The notes under the pieces are model-generated. The model was given only the letters and a program-made list of their open reading frames with translations. It was not told where the DNA came from and searched no databases. The position numbers were made by a program, and so were the translations under genes. This document shows, one piece after another, positions 1 through 14,501 of a stretch of DNA of 64,000 bases. Origin of the DNA: Blastocystis sp. Blastoise (taxonomy: Eukaryota; Sar; Bigyra; Opalinata; Blastocystidae); the NCBI GenBank assembly GCA_039096225.1, contig JBBPEB010000024.1:639001-703000 (forward strand), written 5' to 3'. The first letter of the stretch is position 1, and each line of letters starts with the position of its first letter.

Positions 1-309
1 ATTTGTAAGATTGAAGGAAAGAAATAAGAAGAGTAAATAATGTATAGACAGTAAGAGGAGTAGGAGAAAATATATGATTTACAGCTAAATCAGATACATT
101 TATTCATAATACTAATAATTCTATATATATAATATTTAATTAGTATAATTGTAATAATAAATAAAATAATAAAAAGTTTAATAAATAGAATAATAATAGA
201 ATAATAAATAGAATAAATAAAATAATAAAAAAACTTAATAAATAGAAAAATAATAGAATAGATAATAAATCAAATATACATTAAGATACTAACACTAATA
301 CCAGATCTA

Positions 310-905
310 AAATTATGTAAAAATTTCAGTCTGTTTTGAATATGAGAGAGAATAAAATCAAGAAGAGGTGTAATATAAGCTATAGCTTTATTAGTTAACA
401 TACGATTTAATGATTCTTCTAATTATATAATAATAATTCAATAATAACAATAGTAATATCTATTGAGACTTACCATTATAAACTGATAAGAAGAAAGTAA
501 CACCGGGATTCACGAATTACAACAACAAATTCATTATCCTATATAATATAATATATAATAAGCATAAAATAAAAGGAATCTAAAATAAATAAATAATAAA
601 AGAATATTTTAACATAGGAAAAGAGAAAAAACGAAAATGTGTTAATGCAAAGAAAAAAATAAAAGTATATTTATATACCTTCTCTATTATCTCGATTTAT
701 CATTTGATAGAAGTGAAGACCAGAATAACCAAGGAACCTAAAAGAATAAAAAAAAATGTAAAAAAAATACATTATAAGAAATATTCCAACATGTAGAGAT
801 AACAGACCATTTTTAAATCAATCAAGAAGACTGTTTGACAACAAGAAGAAACCTAGAATGGAAAACCTAACAAAATCATGTAGTAAAATAGGATAAATTT
901 TATAA
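310..905 (-). CDS. Putative exons of an unidentified membrane protein (partial)
   Basis: Several minus-strand stretches look coding but I could not join them in one frame. An exon around 640-720 reads FLGYSGLHFYQMINRDNRE and ends at a GTATAT donor. It can follow, across an intron ending TTTTAG, an exon around 790-850 reading FLIDLKMVCYLYM. Joined, the pair recalls the TM2 domain (a hydrophobic helix, then GxHxFY), but this is only a resemblance. Another open stretch near 320-420 reads ITPLLDFILSHIQNRLKFL. The exon between them (475-540) does not keep phase with its neighbours. The gene would be head to head with the J-like gene and may leave the window at the left. It could also be a decayed gene. 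Confidence 0.3.
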
Positions 906-1480
906 ATAAATACTGATATAATATGTACTAAGCTTAAAAACATCATCAATCCTTGTAGTTAGCTCTATTTCTATTTAGTGACAATAAATTAAAAGTAAAG
1001 ATGAATTCATAGTTAAATTCAAATTTATTATTAAAAAAATATAATTTTTCGCAAAAATTCATTTTGTTTTATTTTTGTAATTTCATTATAGTTTATTAGA
1101 ATTATAGCATATTACGCGTCAATAATTACGTTTCTTAAGCAATAATGTCGTATCCAATAATAAAATTCTTTAAAATAAAAACTCATTTATTAGACTCTCT
1201 GATCTGTTGACATATTCCTTTAAAAATATTGATTATAACTTGAAACGTTTGTCTATCACATAATTAACTCTAAAAACTACGTTCTGAAAGACTTTTAGTT
1301 GATTCTGAGAAAAAAATATTTGTTTGTGACTTTTGACAAATGTTTTGTATGTGGAACTTTAAGTCATGATAGAATTTATTAGAAAAACTATTTTAAAACT
1401 CTTGTGTCCTCTGATATATAACAAAATATAAATAGACTCAGTTTTGAAGGAGAAAATTATTCCCGTAAATATTTTAAAAA

Positions 1481-1650
1481 TTTAAAACTCTGGTCTGACT
1501 GTCCATGAAATGCAGGGTTCGCCACGAAGACTCTGCTGGGGTATAAAATTCCCGAAGGAGCCAGTTTTAAGGGTACTTTTGGCGGCTCAAGGCGTAGGAC
1601 AAAAATCCTCTGGGGTAGGGTCCCTACCCTGGGTAGCCTATGGCGAATAC
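1481..1650. other. GC-rich island in an AT-rich flank
   Basis: About 170 bases have roughly balanced base composition, while the flanks are about four fifths A+T. The minus strand is open across the island, giving an 84-codon frame that starts inside the adjacent hairpin, but it resembles no protein I can name. The plus strand has a compact hairpin near 1613-1640 in which GGGTAGGG pairs with CCCTACCC. I found no tRNA fold or clear pol III B box, although GGGTTCGCC occurs near 1513. A mobile-element end, a SINE-like repeat or a structured RNA are all possible. Confidence 0.6.
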
Positions 1651-1651
1651 T

Positions 1652-1730
1652 GATATTCAACCATAATCTTTTGAAACTTGTAAAACAAATATTTTCTTTA
1701 ACAAGTTTCAAAAGATTATGGTTGAATATC
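1652..1730. repeat. Perfect 30-bp inverted repeat with 19-nt loop
   Basis: Positions 1652-1681 are the exact reverse complement of 1701-1730. The loop is 1682-1700. Each arm starts or ends with GATATTCAACC / GGTTGAATATC. The hairpin sits between the GC-rich island and the J-like gene, whose ATG is 58 bases downstream. Such perfect arms in unique sequence suggest a recent fold-back or transposon terminus, or a structured transcript. No target-site duplication could be identified. Confidence 0.9.
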
Positions 1731-1787
1731 TTAGTAGATGATGGAAGTCATAATTATTTTTATCTGTTACGTTTCTCTATTCTCATA

Positions 1788-3813
1788 ATGTCACAAAACA
1801 CTCGACTTTATGAATTATTTGGTGTAGCTCCTGACTCAACTTTGGAAACAATAACAGTATTTTATGTGTTCAATCTTATAATGATATTTTCTATATAGAC
1901 TCAATATAATAATTTGCGTAAATATTACGATGCTGAGAGTAATACTAATGAAGGTGTGATGAGTTTTGTATGTGCTGTTCATTTTTTTGTTTTTTATTTC
2001 TTGTAGTTACAAGTATATAAAAGAGCATACGAGATTCTTTCTGATCCAATAAAAAGAGTAATGTAATTATTTTGATTGTTTTAATATTTTTTTTTAGCAA
2101 TCTTATGATCAATGTGGAGATGGTACTAGTTATGTATTTGATTCAGCTTCTAATACTAATTTAAATGAATCAGAAACAGTGAATGTTCCTTTGAATACGA
2201 ATGATGTGTTAGATTCAGCTTCTAATACTAATTTAAATGAATCAGAAACAGCGAATCTTCTTTTGAATATGAACGATCCTCATTGGATAGAAAATAATCA
2301 GAGTTCTGAAATTAATGACCAGACTTTAATTGCCACTGATCCTTCTTTACAAACAAATAATCCAGTCACTTCAGAAATCTCGAATAATGTAGCAAACACA
2401 AATCTGGAACATATAAATCAATCATCAACTAATTTTGTTAATGAATTATCTCTATATGATGAATTTTGGAAATTTCAAGTATATTGTTTATTATTATATT
2501 ATCATTATTATTATATTATTTTATATAGGATGAATATAATGAAAATTGTTTTTTTGTACAATATGTTATGATACTTGCGTTTTTTATGGGTTTTATTCCA
2601 ATGATTGCTTTTCCAATTCTATTAGGATTGAGAATAGAATCTATTATTGAATGGAAATTTACCTATATTATGATACCTATTTTTATATTAGATTTTTTTA
2701 TAATTTTGTGGTGCTTTAGTATTCATACCTGTGAATTTTCTGTAGAGGCATTTTTTGCTTTGTATATATATATATCTATTATTAAATTATTATAATTTAT
2801 TAATTTATTTGTTGAATAATTATTTATTTTCTTCTATAGCCTAATAAAATTATCTATTTTGTGTTTTGTAATATCAACAGTGACTTTCTGTCTTTCGGTC
2901 GATTTTCATTATTTTAGTTTAACTCTAGGTTTATGTCCATTTTTTATGGGATATTTATTATGGTTATTAGTTATAAAAATAGAGTAAGTATTAAATCTAT
3001 TTTATGTATAATAATTAATATATAAATTTTTTTTTATTCATTATTATCATGAATATTCTCATTATATATATTATGTATTAAATGTTTCTAGTTCTATTAG
3101 ATCTAATATTGATTTCTTTTCTAATGTTCACCAGCCAAATATTTTCCTTCCTGTTATATCTATTCTAATAGCTTCTTTAATCTATGATCAAATATTAGAA
3201 TGGTCATATAATATTATATTTATTCCTCTATGTATTTATTTCATAATTTATTCTTGCAAGTTGTATGTATATTACTTTTATTTATTATGATAATATACAT
3301 ATTATATAGTATTTTCTTTATTTTATCCGGCTGTAAATATGTATATTATTATTTTTTATTTCTATTATTGTATTATAGGAAGATAAAGTTTATGGTGATT
3401 ATCAAGTTTTGTTATACTCTATTTTTCTTTTTGCTTTTTCTATATGTGCTTACATAAAAATGAATGGACATGATATGAATTTAGCTTATTTTAGCATTCC
3501 ATTTGCTTTAATGGTATATATATATACATATATTTCTCCATTATTATTCTATTTATTTTATAAAATATAGATTATTATTCTTGGTTATTTTTTCCTTTGC
3601 TATATAACTTCTGATAAAGGCAGCTTTTTTACATTTTTCGACGATATATTTAGTGAGCATCATATGGATACTGATAGTTTTTTCTCAAATTTATTTGTAA
3701 ATCATCTAATAGAAAAATCATTTATAATATTCCTTTTTGGTATCATAGCGATTATTACATACGTTTTGACTATGCTTTCTAAGTATAACTGTTTGTCTGG
3801 TATTGACTGGTAA
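1788..3813 (+). CDS. J-like-domain multi-pass membrane protein
   Basis: Nine exons join in phase: 1788-1856, 1899-1967, 2007-2057, 2098-2478, 2529-2761, 2840-2983, 3092-3266, 3379-3513 and 3571-3813. They total 1,500 nt (499 aa), with GT-AG junctions throughout. Residues 1-70 resemble a J domain: LYELFGVAPDSTLE, then VYKRAYEILSDPIKRQSYD. The loop that normally carries HPD reads KYYDAES, so the HSP70-stimulating tripeptide is missing and the protein is at best J-like. An Asn/Ser-rich linker follows, holding a 72-nt tandem repeat. The C-terminal half has about seven hydrophobic helices. Two related units (IIEWKFTYIMIPIFILDF and ILEWSYNIIFIPLCIY) recall TMEM185-type membrane proteins, a tentative comparison. 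I chose ATG 1788 because it begins the J-like fold. It probably sits in an internal membrane. Confidence 0.8.
2140..2283 (+). repeat. 72-nt tandem duplication in coding exon 4
   Basis: Units 2140-2211 and 2212-2283 both begin GATTCAGCTTCTAATACTAA. The first 40 bases are identical and the rest has diverged by point changes. The period is a multiple of three, so the linker of the J-like membrane protein simply carries the peptide DSASNTNLNESET twice. Confidence 0.85.
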
Positions 3814-4905
3814 CTGTATCCGTGCCTGTTTGTCTAGTATTTAATGTGGCGACTGTAGTGGTCCCTGTTTCTAGGATTGTCTTATATAAATATAAATGAT
3901 ACTATTGATTGATTATTATATAAATTTCATTCATTTTATCATATATTAAAAACGTCATAATATTTTATTAACAATATGGCTTATCATTTATTTATAAAAA
4001 CACTTTTCTATATTAACATTCTTTTTATTAAAATGTATAGCTTTCTTGTTTTATTGGTTTTGTTGATTTGTTTTATTTTCATAATAAATTAGTTTTATTT
4101 ATATAGTTGATGTATCAGTAAACCAATGTAAGTATTATGTGTATAGTATCGTTAATTATATAATTATCATTTTTTAACATGAAGCAATATGATTTTAATA
4201 CTTTTAAAGCAACAACTAATTATTTAAAAAGAATGTATTGAAAAATAAGTATTGAAAACCATATATATATCATTCCGTGTAATATTTCACCTATTTTAAA
4301 ATAATAACATAAATATTATATATTTGTATCCGCTACTATATTGATAAACAATGTTATTTTATATAATAAATAATCATGAGTATATGCATAGATATAACTA
4401 GTTATAATAATATGTAAACTCTAATATATATAATGTCAAAATAATGAATTATACAAGCCCATTAATTATAATAAATAGAATAAAGAAATAAAATATAATC
4501 AAAATAAATATTAATTTTGAAACAGAATAATATATGTATAACAACTTTTTTAAATATATTGGTGTTTAAAATAGATTCTAACTAGACTTGGGATATCATT
4601 CTTATAAGTGTAATTCTATATGACTATTTATTAATCTAATTTTTCATGAATACTTCAAAATAAATTTATAATTAACATTTTATGGTATTCTACTCTATTT
4701 ATATCATTTATATATATATTATTGAAAAATTTTATTCTATTAAAACACTAGTATTGTCTTATTGTTAAATAAAATAAGAAACAATATTAATAAAAAAATA
4801 TATATATACATTATACACACATTAATATATGAAAAAAAATAATGACAAGATATTCATAAAAAATAACTGTATAAAAAAATAAATATATATATACAAAAAA
4901 ATTTA
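3814..4905. other. Intergenic, convergent 3' ends
   Basis: This is AT-rich sequence between the stop of the J-like gene and the stop of the first BTB-repeat gene, which converge. Just past the first stop, CTGTTTGTCTAGTATT (3826-3841) repeats CTGTTTGTCTGGTATT (3788-3803) from the end of the coding region, a small direct duplication. No further coding exon could be supported. Confidence 0.6.
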
Positions 4906-8833
<3,928 letters not shown>

Positions 8834-8875
8834 CACTTGAATTCAACTATAAAAATAACATAATTATAGACTATT
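8834..8875 (-). promoter_or_regulatory. Conserved start-proximal element, BTB-repeat copy 1
   Basis: Read on the minus strand, TTATAGTTGAATTCAAGTG runs directly into ATG 8833. The same TTATAGTT block lies 10-20 nt upstream of the ATG in the three other minus-strand paralogs (starts at 25,910, 45,081 and 49,863). It may be a core promoter/initiator or 5'UTR signal. Confidence 0.5.
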
Positions 8876-11708
8876 ATGCTTCGGAAACGCATTTTTATAT
8901 ATTATGTCAAAAAATACTTTAAAAAGAGTTGTATTCTATATAAAAAACAATGAATCAATGAAAACAAGAAAAATTAAAACTTGCAAATTTTTTAGAAAAG
9001 ATTTATATGTAATTACTCTGAGTTACTAAATGATATTAAGTGTAATTATATACCATTTCAAAGTGAATAAACATATATCAAAAAAGAATCACGATTATAT
9101 ATTTTTTTAAAGCGAAAAATTGAAAAGTGAAAAATATTATTTCTTTTAAATCTTTTTTAATCATTTTACATCGTTAAAATGTGTAATTCCCTCTATTTTA
9201 TTTGTAAATGCTATTTAAACGATAAGTAGCACATGAATTTAATAAGAATGTTCAATTTTACATTCAAAAAAGAAATTCAAGTATCAGAATTATCAAAAGA
9301 ACAAAATAGAATGTATTATTGATTGTTTTCATCGTATTTATAAAAGCTATATTTCAAATATAGAGCCATTCTTAGCAGTTCTTCAACAAATTATTTTCAA
9401 AATTCTATATTTATCTTTATGAATAACTATTTAATAAGTCTAGAATGATTTATAATGTAATAAAACTTCAATAATTCACTATCTAATCTGATTTCAACTA
9501 AGAAAATACAATTATCAGTGATTCTCTGCTTGTCTTTGAAATAATAACGTTTTATATTCTATAATGTTACAGAGAACTATATTCTATCAAATTATAATAA
9601 ATTACATCATGAATATACCTTATGTATACCAATTGAAACAATCAATTCATCTCTATTTCATGATATTCGTTCTATTTACGTTATGATTATATTACTTATA
9701 AATTAATATTTATCAAGAATCTATTCATATACATGGATTGAAAACAGTGGAAGAGTATGAAGTTGATTCATCTACTGAATTCTCTACAAGCATTTCATTG
9801 CTATTCTTTATTGTATAAAGTATTTTGAAGAAATAGTTCACATTATTAAATACATAAAGATCCTCTTCATATATTAAATCAGTTATCAATCTAAATCTAT
9901 GAGTTTATATTTCTTTATGACACTGATATTGATATGTAAAAACTTTTCATATAAAAATCTGTTATAGAATATCATCTTTAATGTTCTTTCATATTATTCT
10001 TTATTATTTCTTATTATATATATTCAATACATTGTGAATAACTTTTATTTTTAACTCAATTAATAGCAAAAATAGACTCATCTTTGAGAATCAATGCTTT
10101 TCATGTATTCAATTTAGTCAAATAAAAAATTTAATACATAGACAGAATAGAATAATACATTTATAAATGATTTAATATGTTTCATCATTCAAAAATAAAG
10201 AAAAATGAATTTTTAGAGGAAAAGTATCGACAATTTTCATTCAGATATTTTTTATAAATTTTACAAACTATTTTTTATCATTTCCTCTTTTAATGCTACA
10301 AAATTCATTTATGTGTATCTCTAATATCTATAAACATTATATAATTATTTATACTCAAAATTGATAACATTATTAAAATTGAATCACTATAATTGTCTTT
10401 ATTATGTATTTTAAAATCAACTAATTAAGAATACATATAAATTAATCTTTAGAAAATAATATAATATATAATTATATTCCATATTCATAGAATAAAAAGA
10501 AAAATAAAAATTGATAGCCAAAGTATTTTGCAAAAAGGAGCAATTATGAATTCATGAAGAGTTTCTGAATATCGTTTCCTGATTTATGGGAAAAGACCTA
10601 TTGACGTAAGATAATAATCTTTTTATATAAAAAAACAAAGCACCTTTTTCACATTTTTTTGTTATAGCCTATTTATATTCTATTATCTATAAAATAGGTA
10701 AATAGCGAGAGACTTTTATAAGAATTGATTGTTTATAGACTGCAATAGGTGTTCATTGTTTTTATACTTGACTGGTGACGCTATAGAATTCTCTCTTGAC
10801 TAATAAGATCACTTGTACTGATTTGTTGGGAAATACCGATAGTATAGCTATCACGATTTTTATACTATTATCAAAATAGCCGAATTAGCAACATTTTCAG
10901 AATCAGCCAATTTCTGTGAATTGTAAGAGAAATAGTGGTAAAATACGAGAGTTTCTATTCATTGATATTTTATATTGAAATTCTGATAATTGTGTTTCTT
11001 TCTTGATTAAAGTCAACCATTTCATGATATCTGCTAGTTATTTGTATTCTTATGCTAAATGATGGAAAGAAGCGATAAAGAAAAAAGGAAGCTTTTCCAG
11101 GAATATTATATATATCACAGTATGTTTTTCAATAGAATCATTTTATGTTCATTTTCCTTTTATATTCCATTAATATCGATAAATATTGTTATTTAATTGT
11201 GAATAGATGATTGAATTATTATATATTTCTTGGTTAACGTAGTATTGAATGAAATGACTCCTTTTTAAGAATTAGATTGGTTGTGTTGATACATTTACAG
11301 TCGATTATTATAGTGAAACGTATTGTGGATGATACGGGATTCTTCAAATAAATGTCAGAATTATTTCATATGTCTAGAAAACATAAAAGAATTAAATTAT
11401 TATTATTTTTTCTGTCGTCATTCCTTTTATAAAGTCATAAATATTTTTATTTTGTTTATAATCAGATTTCACATGTGTTCATCATAATGAAATTCTTTTT
11501 CATAAAGTTATTATTACGCATTAAATCATTTTTTAATTATTATATTATTTATAGTCAATGTAAATTATCATTATACTTATCTATATATTCACGAATTCTA
11601 ATTTTATTTTTATTAATAAACATAGAATTGTTTTTATTCTAAAACATATAAAAAAAGTAATACAAAACTTATTGAAATATATAGAAAATATAATATCAAT
11701 TAAAATAT
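8876..11708. other. Large intergenic stretch
   Basis: About 2.8 kb of AT-rich sequence lies between the start of BTB-repeat copy 1 and the stop of ATE1. No open frame of useful length, no familiar protein motif and no RNA fold could be supported on either strand. It is less microsatellite-rich than the introns around it, with mixed T-rich and A-rich tracts. Confidence 0.5.
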
Positions 11709-12592
11709 TTAAAAATCAAAGAATATATTATCAAAGAATAATAATCCATGAATAGTTTTCGTACATATATTTTGAAGATTTTTTTCATCTTTAAAAAATA
11801 TATATAATATAGGAAATATAATATATTCATTAACTTTATATTCTTTAGGTATTGATATATGTAAAGAATCAGAATTCCAATAAAAATGACTTTTCTTCTC
11901 TAAATATAATTTATGTATATTATTTTTATATTCTAAAACACTTGAAGATAAACTTAAAGGACCATTTCTATATATATATATGTTTATTATTATATGTTTA
12001 TTGTATTAATTTTACATTTATAAAAACAAAATATTAAAATAATATATCAAAAATAAACATATATATATATACTTATTATTATGTAGAGCAAGTAGTGCTT
12101 CTTTTAATGGATACCATCGTTGTGTTTGTTGACAAAATAATTCACAAGGACCAAATTGAGTTTTATATATCATTTTTGGACAATTATATACATAATAACC
12201 AAGGTAATGGCAAGGTAAATGTAACTATTATATACATATTAATAATAATAATAATAATATATATACTTGTTTCGTAAGTTCAATTTCTTTTAATATCGAT
12301 ACAATTCCAAGTGATAATGGTTTATATATAGGATCATAAAAGAAATACACAGAACTCTATATATATATAAAGAATTAACAAATATATATATAAAAATACT
12401 AGTATTCTTATTCTTTCTATTTATATATATATTATTTCTTTTCTATTAAAAATAATAATAATAATTACATATATATATATATACAATACCACCAGGAAGA
12501 ATATCTAAAATATCAACTGCAATAGGGACATTATCTAGGTACCATATAAAGTAATATGTACCGTAATTCACATCCTCCTTAGAACTCTATAA

Positions 12593-12639
<47 letters not shown>

Positions 12640-14224
12640 TTATATATTATTATTATATACATAAATGAGACAAGTTTCAATATTATTTTCTTTATAACTT
12701 TCTTCAGTAATATCATCTTCATGAAACACCTCTTTTTGATATTTCTTATATAACTCATATAGTTTACGCTTAAAAGAAGGTTTTTCCAGAGAAAACGTCA
12801 ATATATGGGGTTTACTAGAATAATAAGTATATATATATAACAATAATAATATGTATATAAATATATAATTAAAATAATAATATACTTATTTATAAAGAAT
12901 GGATTTATGTGTATATTATTATTATTATTATTTTGAATATCTTTTGTTAAATAAATATCCTTTGTAACTATTGTTATATAAAATATATTAATAATACAAT
13001 ATACATATATATATACAACAATCTTTAATATATATATTAATATAATTCTTTTGAATGGATACACTTTGAATAAATGAATATATAGAATTATCTTGTATTT
13101 TGCTTTGTAAATAATATTCAAATTGATGAATTAATAAATCAATATCACCCTTATATTCTCTTTTTATCTATTGAAAACATATATAGTATTCATATACTTT
13201 ACATAAAGAATATATATCTTTATAATCATAAAAAAAGTTATAATTAAAAAATCAACTATAATAAAACCATTTATTAAAATCAATAATAATAATAATATAT
13301 ATATATATATAGGCATACTATTGGTAATATTTTCAATAGAAATGTACTTGAAATAAATGGAATATGTTTTTCATATTTTATTGATAACTATAAACAATAT
13401 ATATATTATAAAATTTATATATTATAAACAACATATATATATTATAAAATTTATATATTATAAACAACATATATATTATAAAATTTATATATTATAAACA
13501 ACATATATATATTATAAAACTTATATATTATAAACAAAATATATATATATCTTATAAAACTTATCATATAAATACATTAATAAATGAAGAATCAACAGTT
13601 ATTAGAGAACTCAAAGATAAACTATTTTGAAACGAATCAAGTATCAACGTGGATATCGATTCTTTATAGATTTCGGGTCTAATATAATATAAAACAACAT
13701 AATAAATAATAAAATACATATGAACTGTTGTTTTTGTTTGATTATTTTTTGGAACAGTATGATTTTTTCCTTTAATATAATCATAGAATTGCTTCTTAAC
13801 CTAGATTTATAGTTATATATTTTATTACTAGTGATAACAATTTAAATACACGTTGTTGATGCTTTGTAGCACAAAATGTACTCATGCAATTTCGCACTGT
13901 GATTTGAGGACAACAGTTATTTTCGTTATCAGGCAAATAAATATATCTTCCACCACGTCTCCATCCATGATCCATCAAATCTAAACAGATAAATAATGAA
14001 ATGAGGAAAAAAACACACCTTGATATTGTTGGCAAGTCAAATAATCAACAGAATAATAATCACTATACACAGTGAATAGATTCATATTATCAACGATACG
14101 TTCTACCATCCGTTTTTGAATCACAATAGCCACAATGTTTTGAAGATCCATAGTATTTTAACTATTTATAATGACAAACATAGGTATATCATTTATAATA
14201 TACATATATCGAATTATCTGACAT
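11709..14224 (-). CDS. ATE1: Arginyl-tRNA-protein transferase (ATE1)
   Basis: ATE1 moves Arg from Arg-tRNA to proteins with N-terminal Asp, Glu or oxidised Cys and so makes Arg N-degrons. Five 5' exons join in phase. Exon 1 is 14204-14224, exon 2 is 14100-14161, exon 3 is 14019-14062, exon 4 starts at 13980, and a fifth starts near 13800. They encode HCGYC (Cys17, Cys20), YQDLMDHGWRRGGRYIYLP and NCCPQITVR (Cys65, Cys66), the conserved N-terminal Cys set tied to the family's iron-sulfur cluster. Downstream exons carry the C-terminal transferase fold: KPSFKRKLYELYKKYQ (near 12750), WYLDNVPIAVDILDILPGG (near 12510), SSVYFFYDPIYKPLSLG (near 12330) and YNCPKMIYKTQFGPCELF (near 12150). The stop is TAA at 11709. 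It diverges from the BTB-repeat gene at 14,502 across about 280 bp. Exons between 12,850 and 13,700 are less certain. Confidence 0.93.
13390..13560. repeat. AT-rich minisatellite in an ATE1 intron
   Basis: About four imperfect copies of a unit of roughly 35-45 nt, built of TATAAACAACATATATATTA and AAAATTTATATAT, run head to tail. The copies differ in the length of the internal TA run and by point changes. They lie between putative coding exons of the ATE1 gene. Confidence 0.75.
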
Positions 14225-14501
14225 ATTTAGTGTTAAAAATGATATTAAAAATAAAAGTCATATAATAGTATTCCCGTGGAAAAATATTCTATCTGGTTTA
14301 AACTGGATAATTAACCATTTCAGTTTTTTTTTTGCAGTATTCTAAATCAAATCTCAAAAAAAACTATAACAATTTTATATTTATTTTAATTTATTCATTA
14401 TTAAATTATTATTTATAGTGTTTGATTCATAGATAATTGCTTGTATTAGTATGCTACATATTATGTGTTAAATTAAAATAATTCAACTACTGGATAAATT
14501 G
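14225..14501. promoter_or_regulatory. Divergent intergenic region, ATE1 / BTB-repeat copy 2
   Basis: The 277 bases between two divergent ATGs must hold both promoters. It contains T- and A-runs (for example around 14325-14345) and no recognisable motif shared with the other BTB-repeat starts. Confidence 0.4.

Noticed and set aside
1490-1600. tRNA or pol III gene in the GC island
   Set aside because: GGGTTCGCC recalls a B box, but no cloverleaf, A box or T-run terminator could be placed.
1457-1711. 84-codon minus-strand frame across the GC island as a gene
   Set aside because: It begins inside the hairpin arm and matches nothing I recognise. Lack of stops is expected in GC-richer sequence. 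It is kept only as part of the island description.
13390-13560. CRISPR-like array
   Set aside because: The repeats are AT-rich, imperfect and adjacent without unique spacers, and the context is a eukaryotic intron.
14499-14501. Start at the TTG before ATG 14502
   Set aside because: A non-ATG start is unnecessary, because the ATG directly follows.
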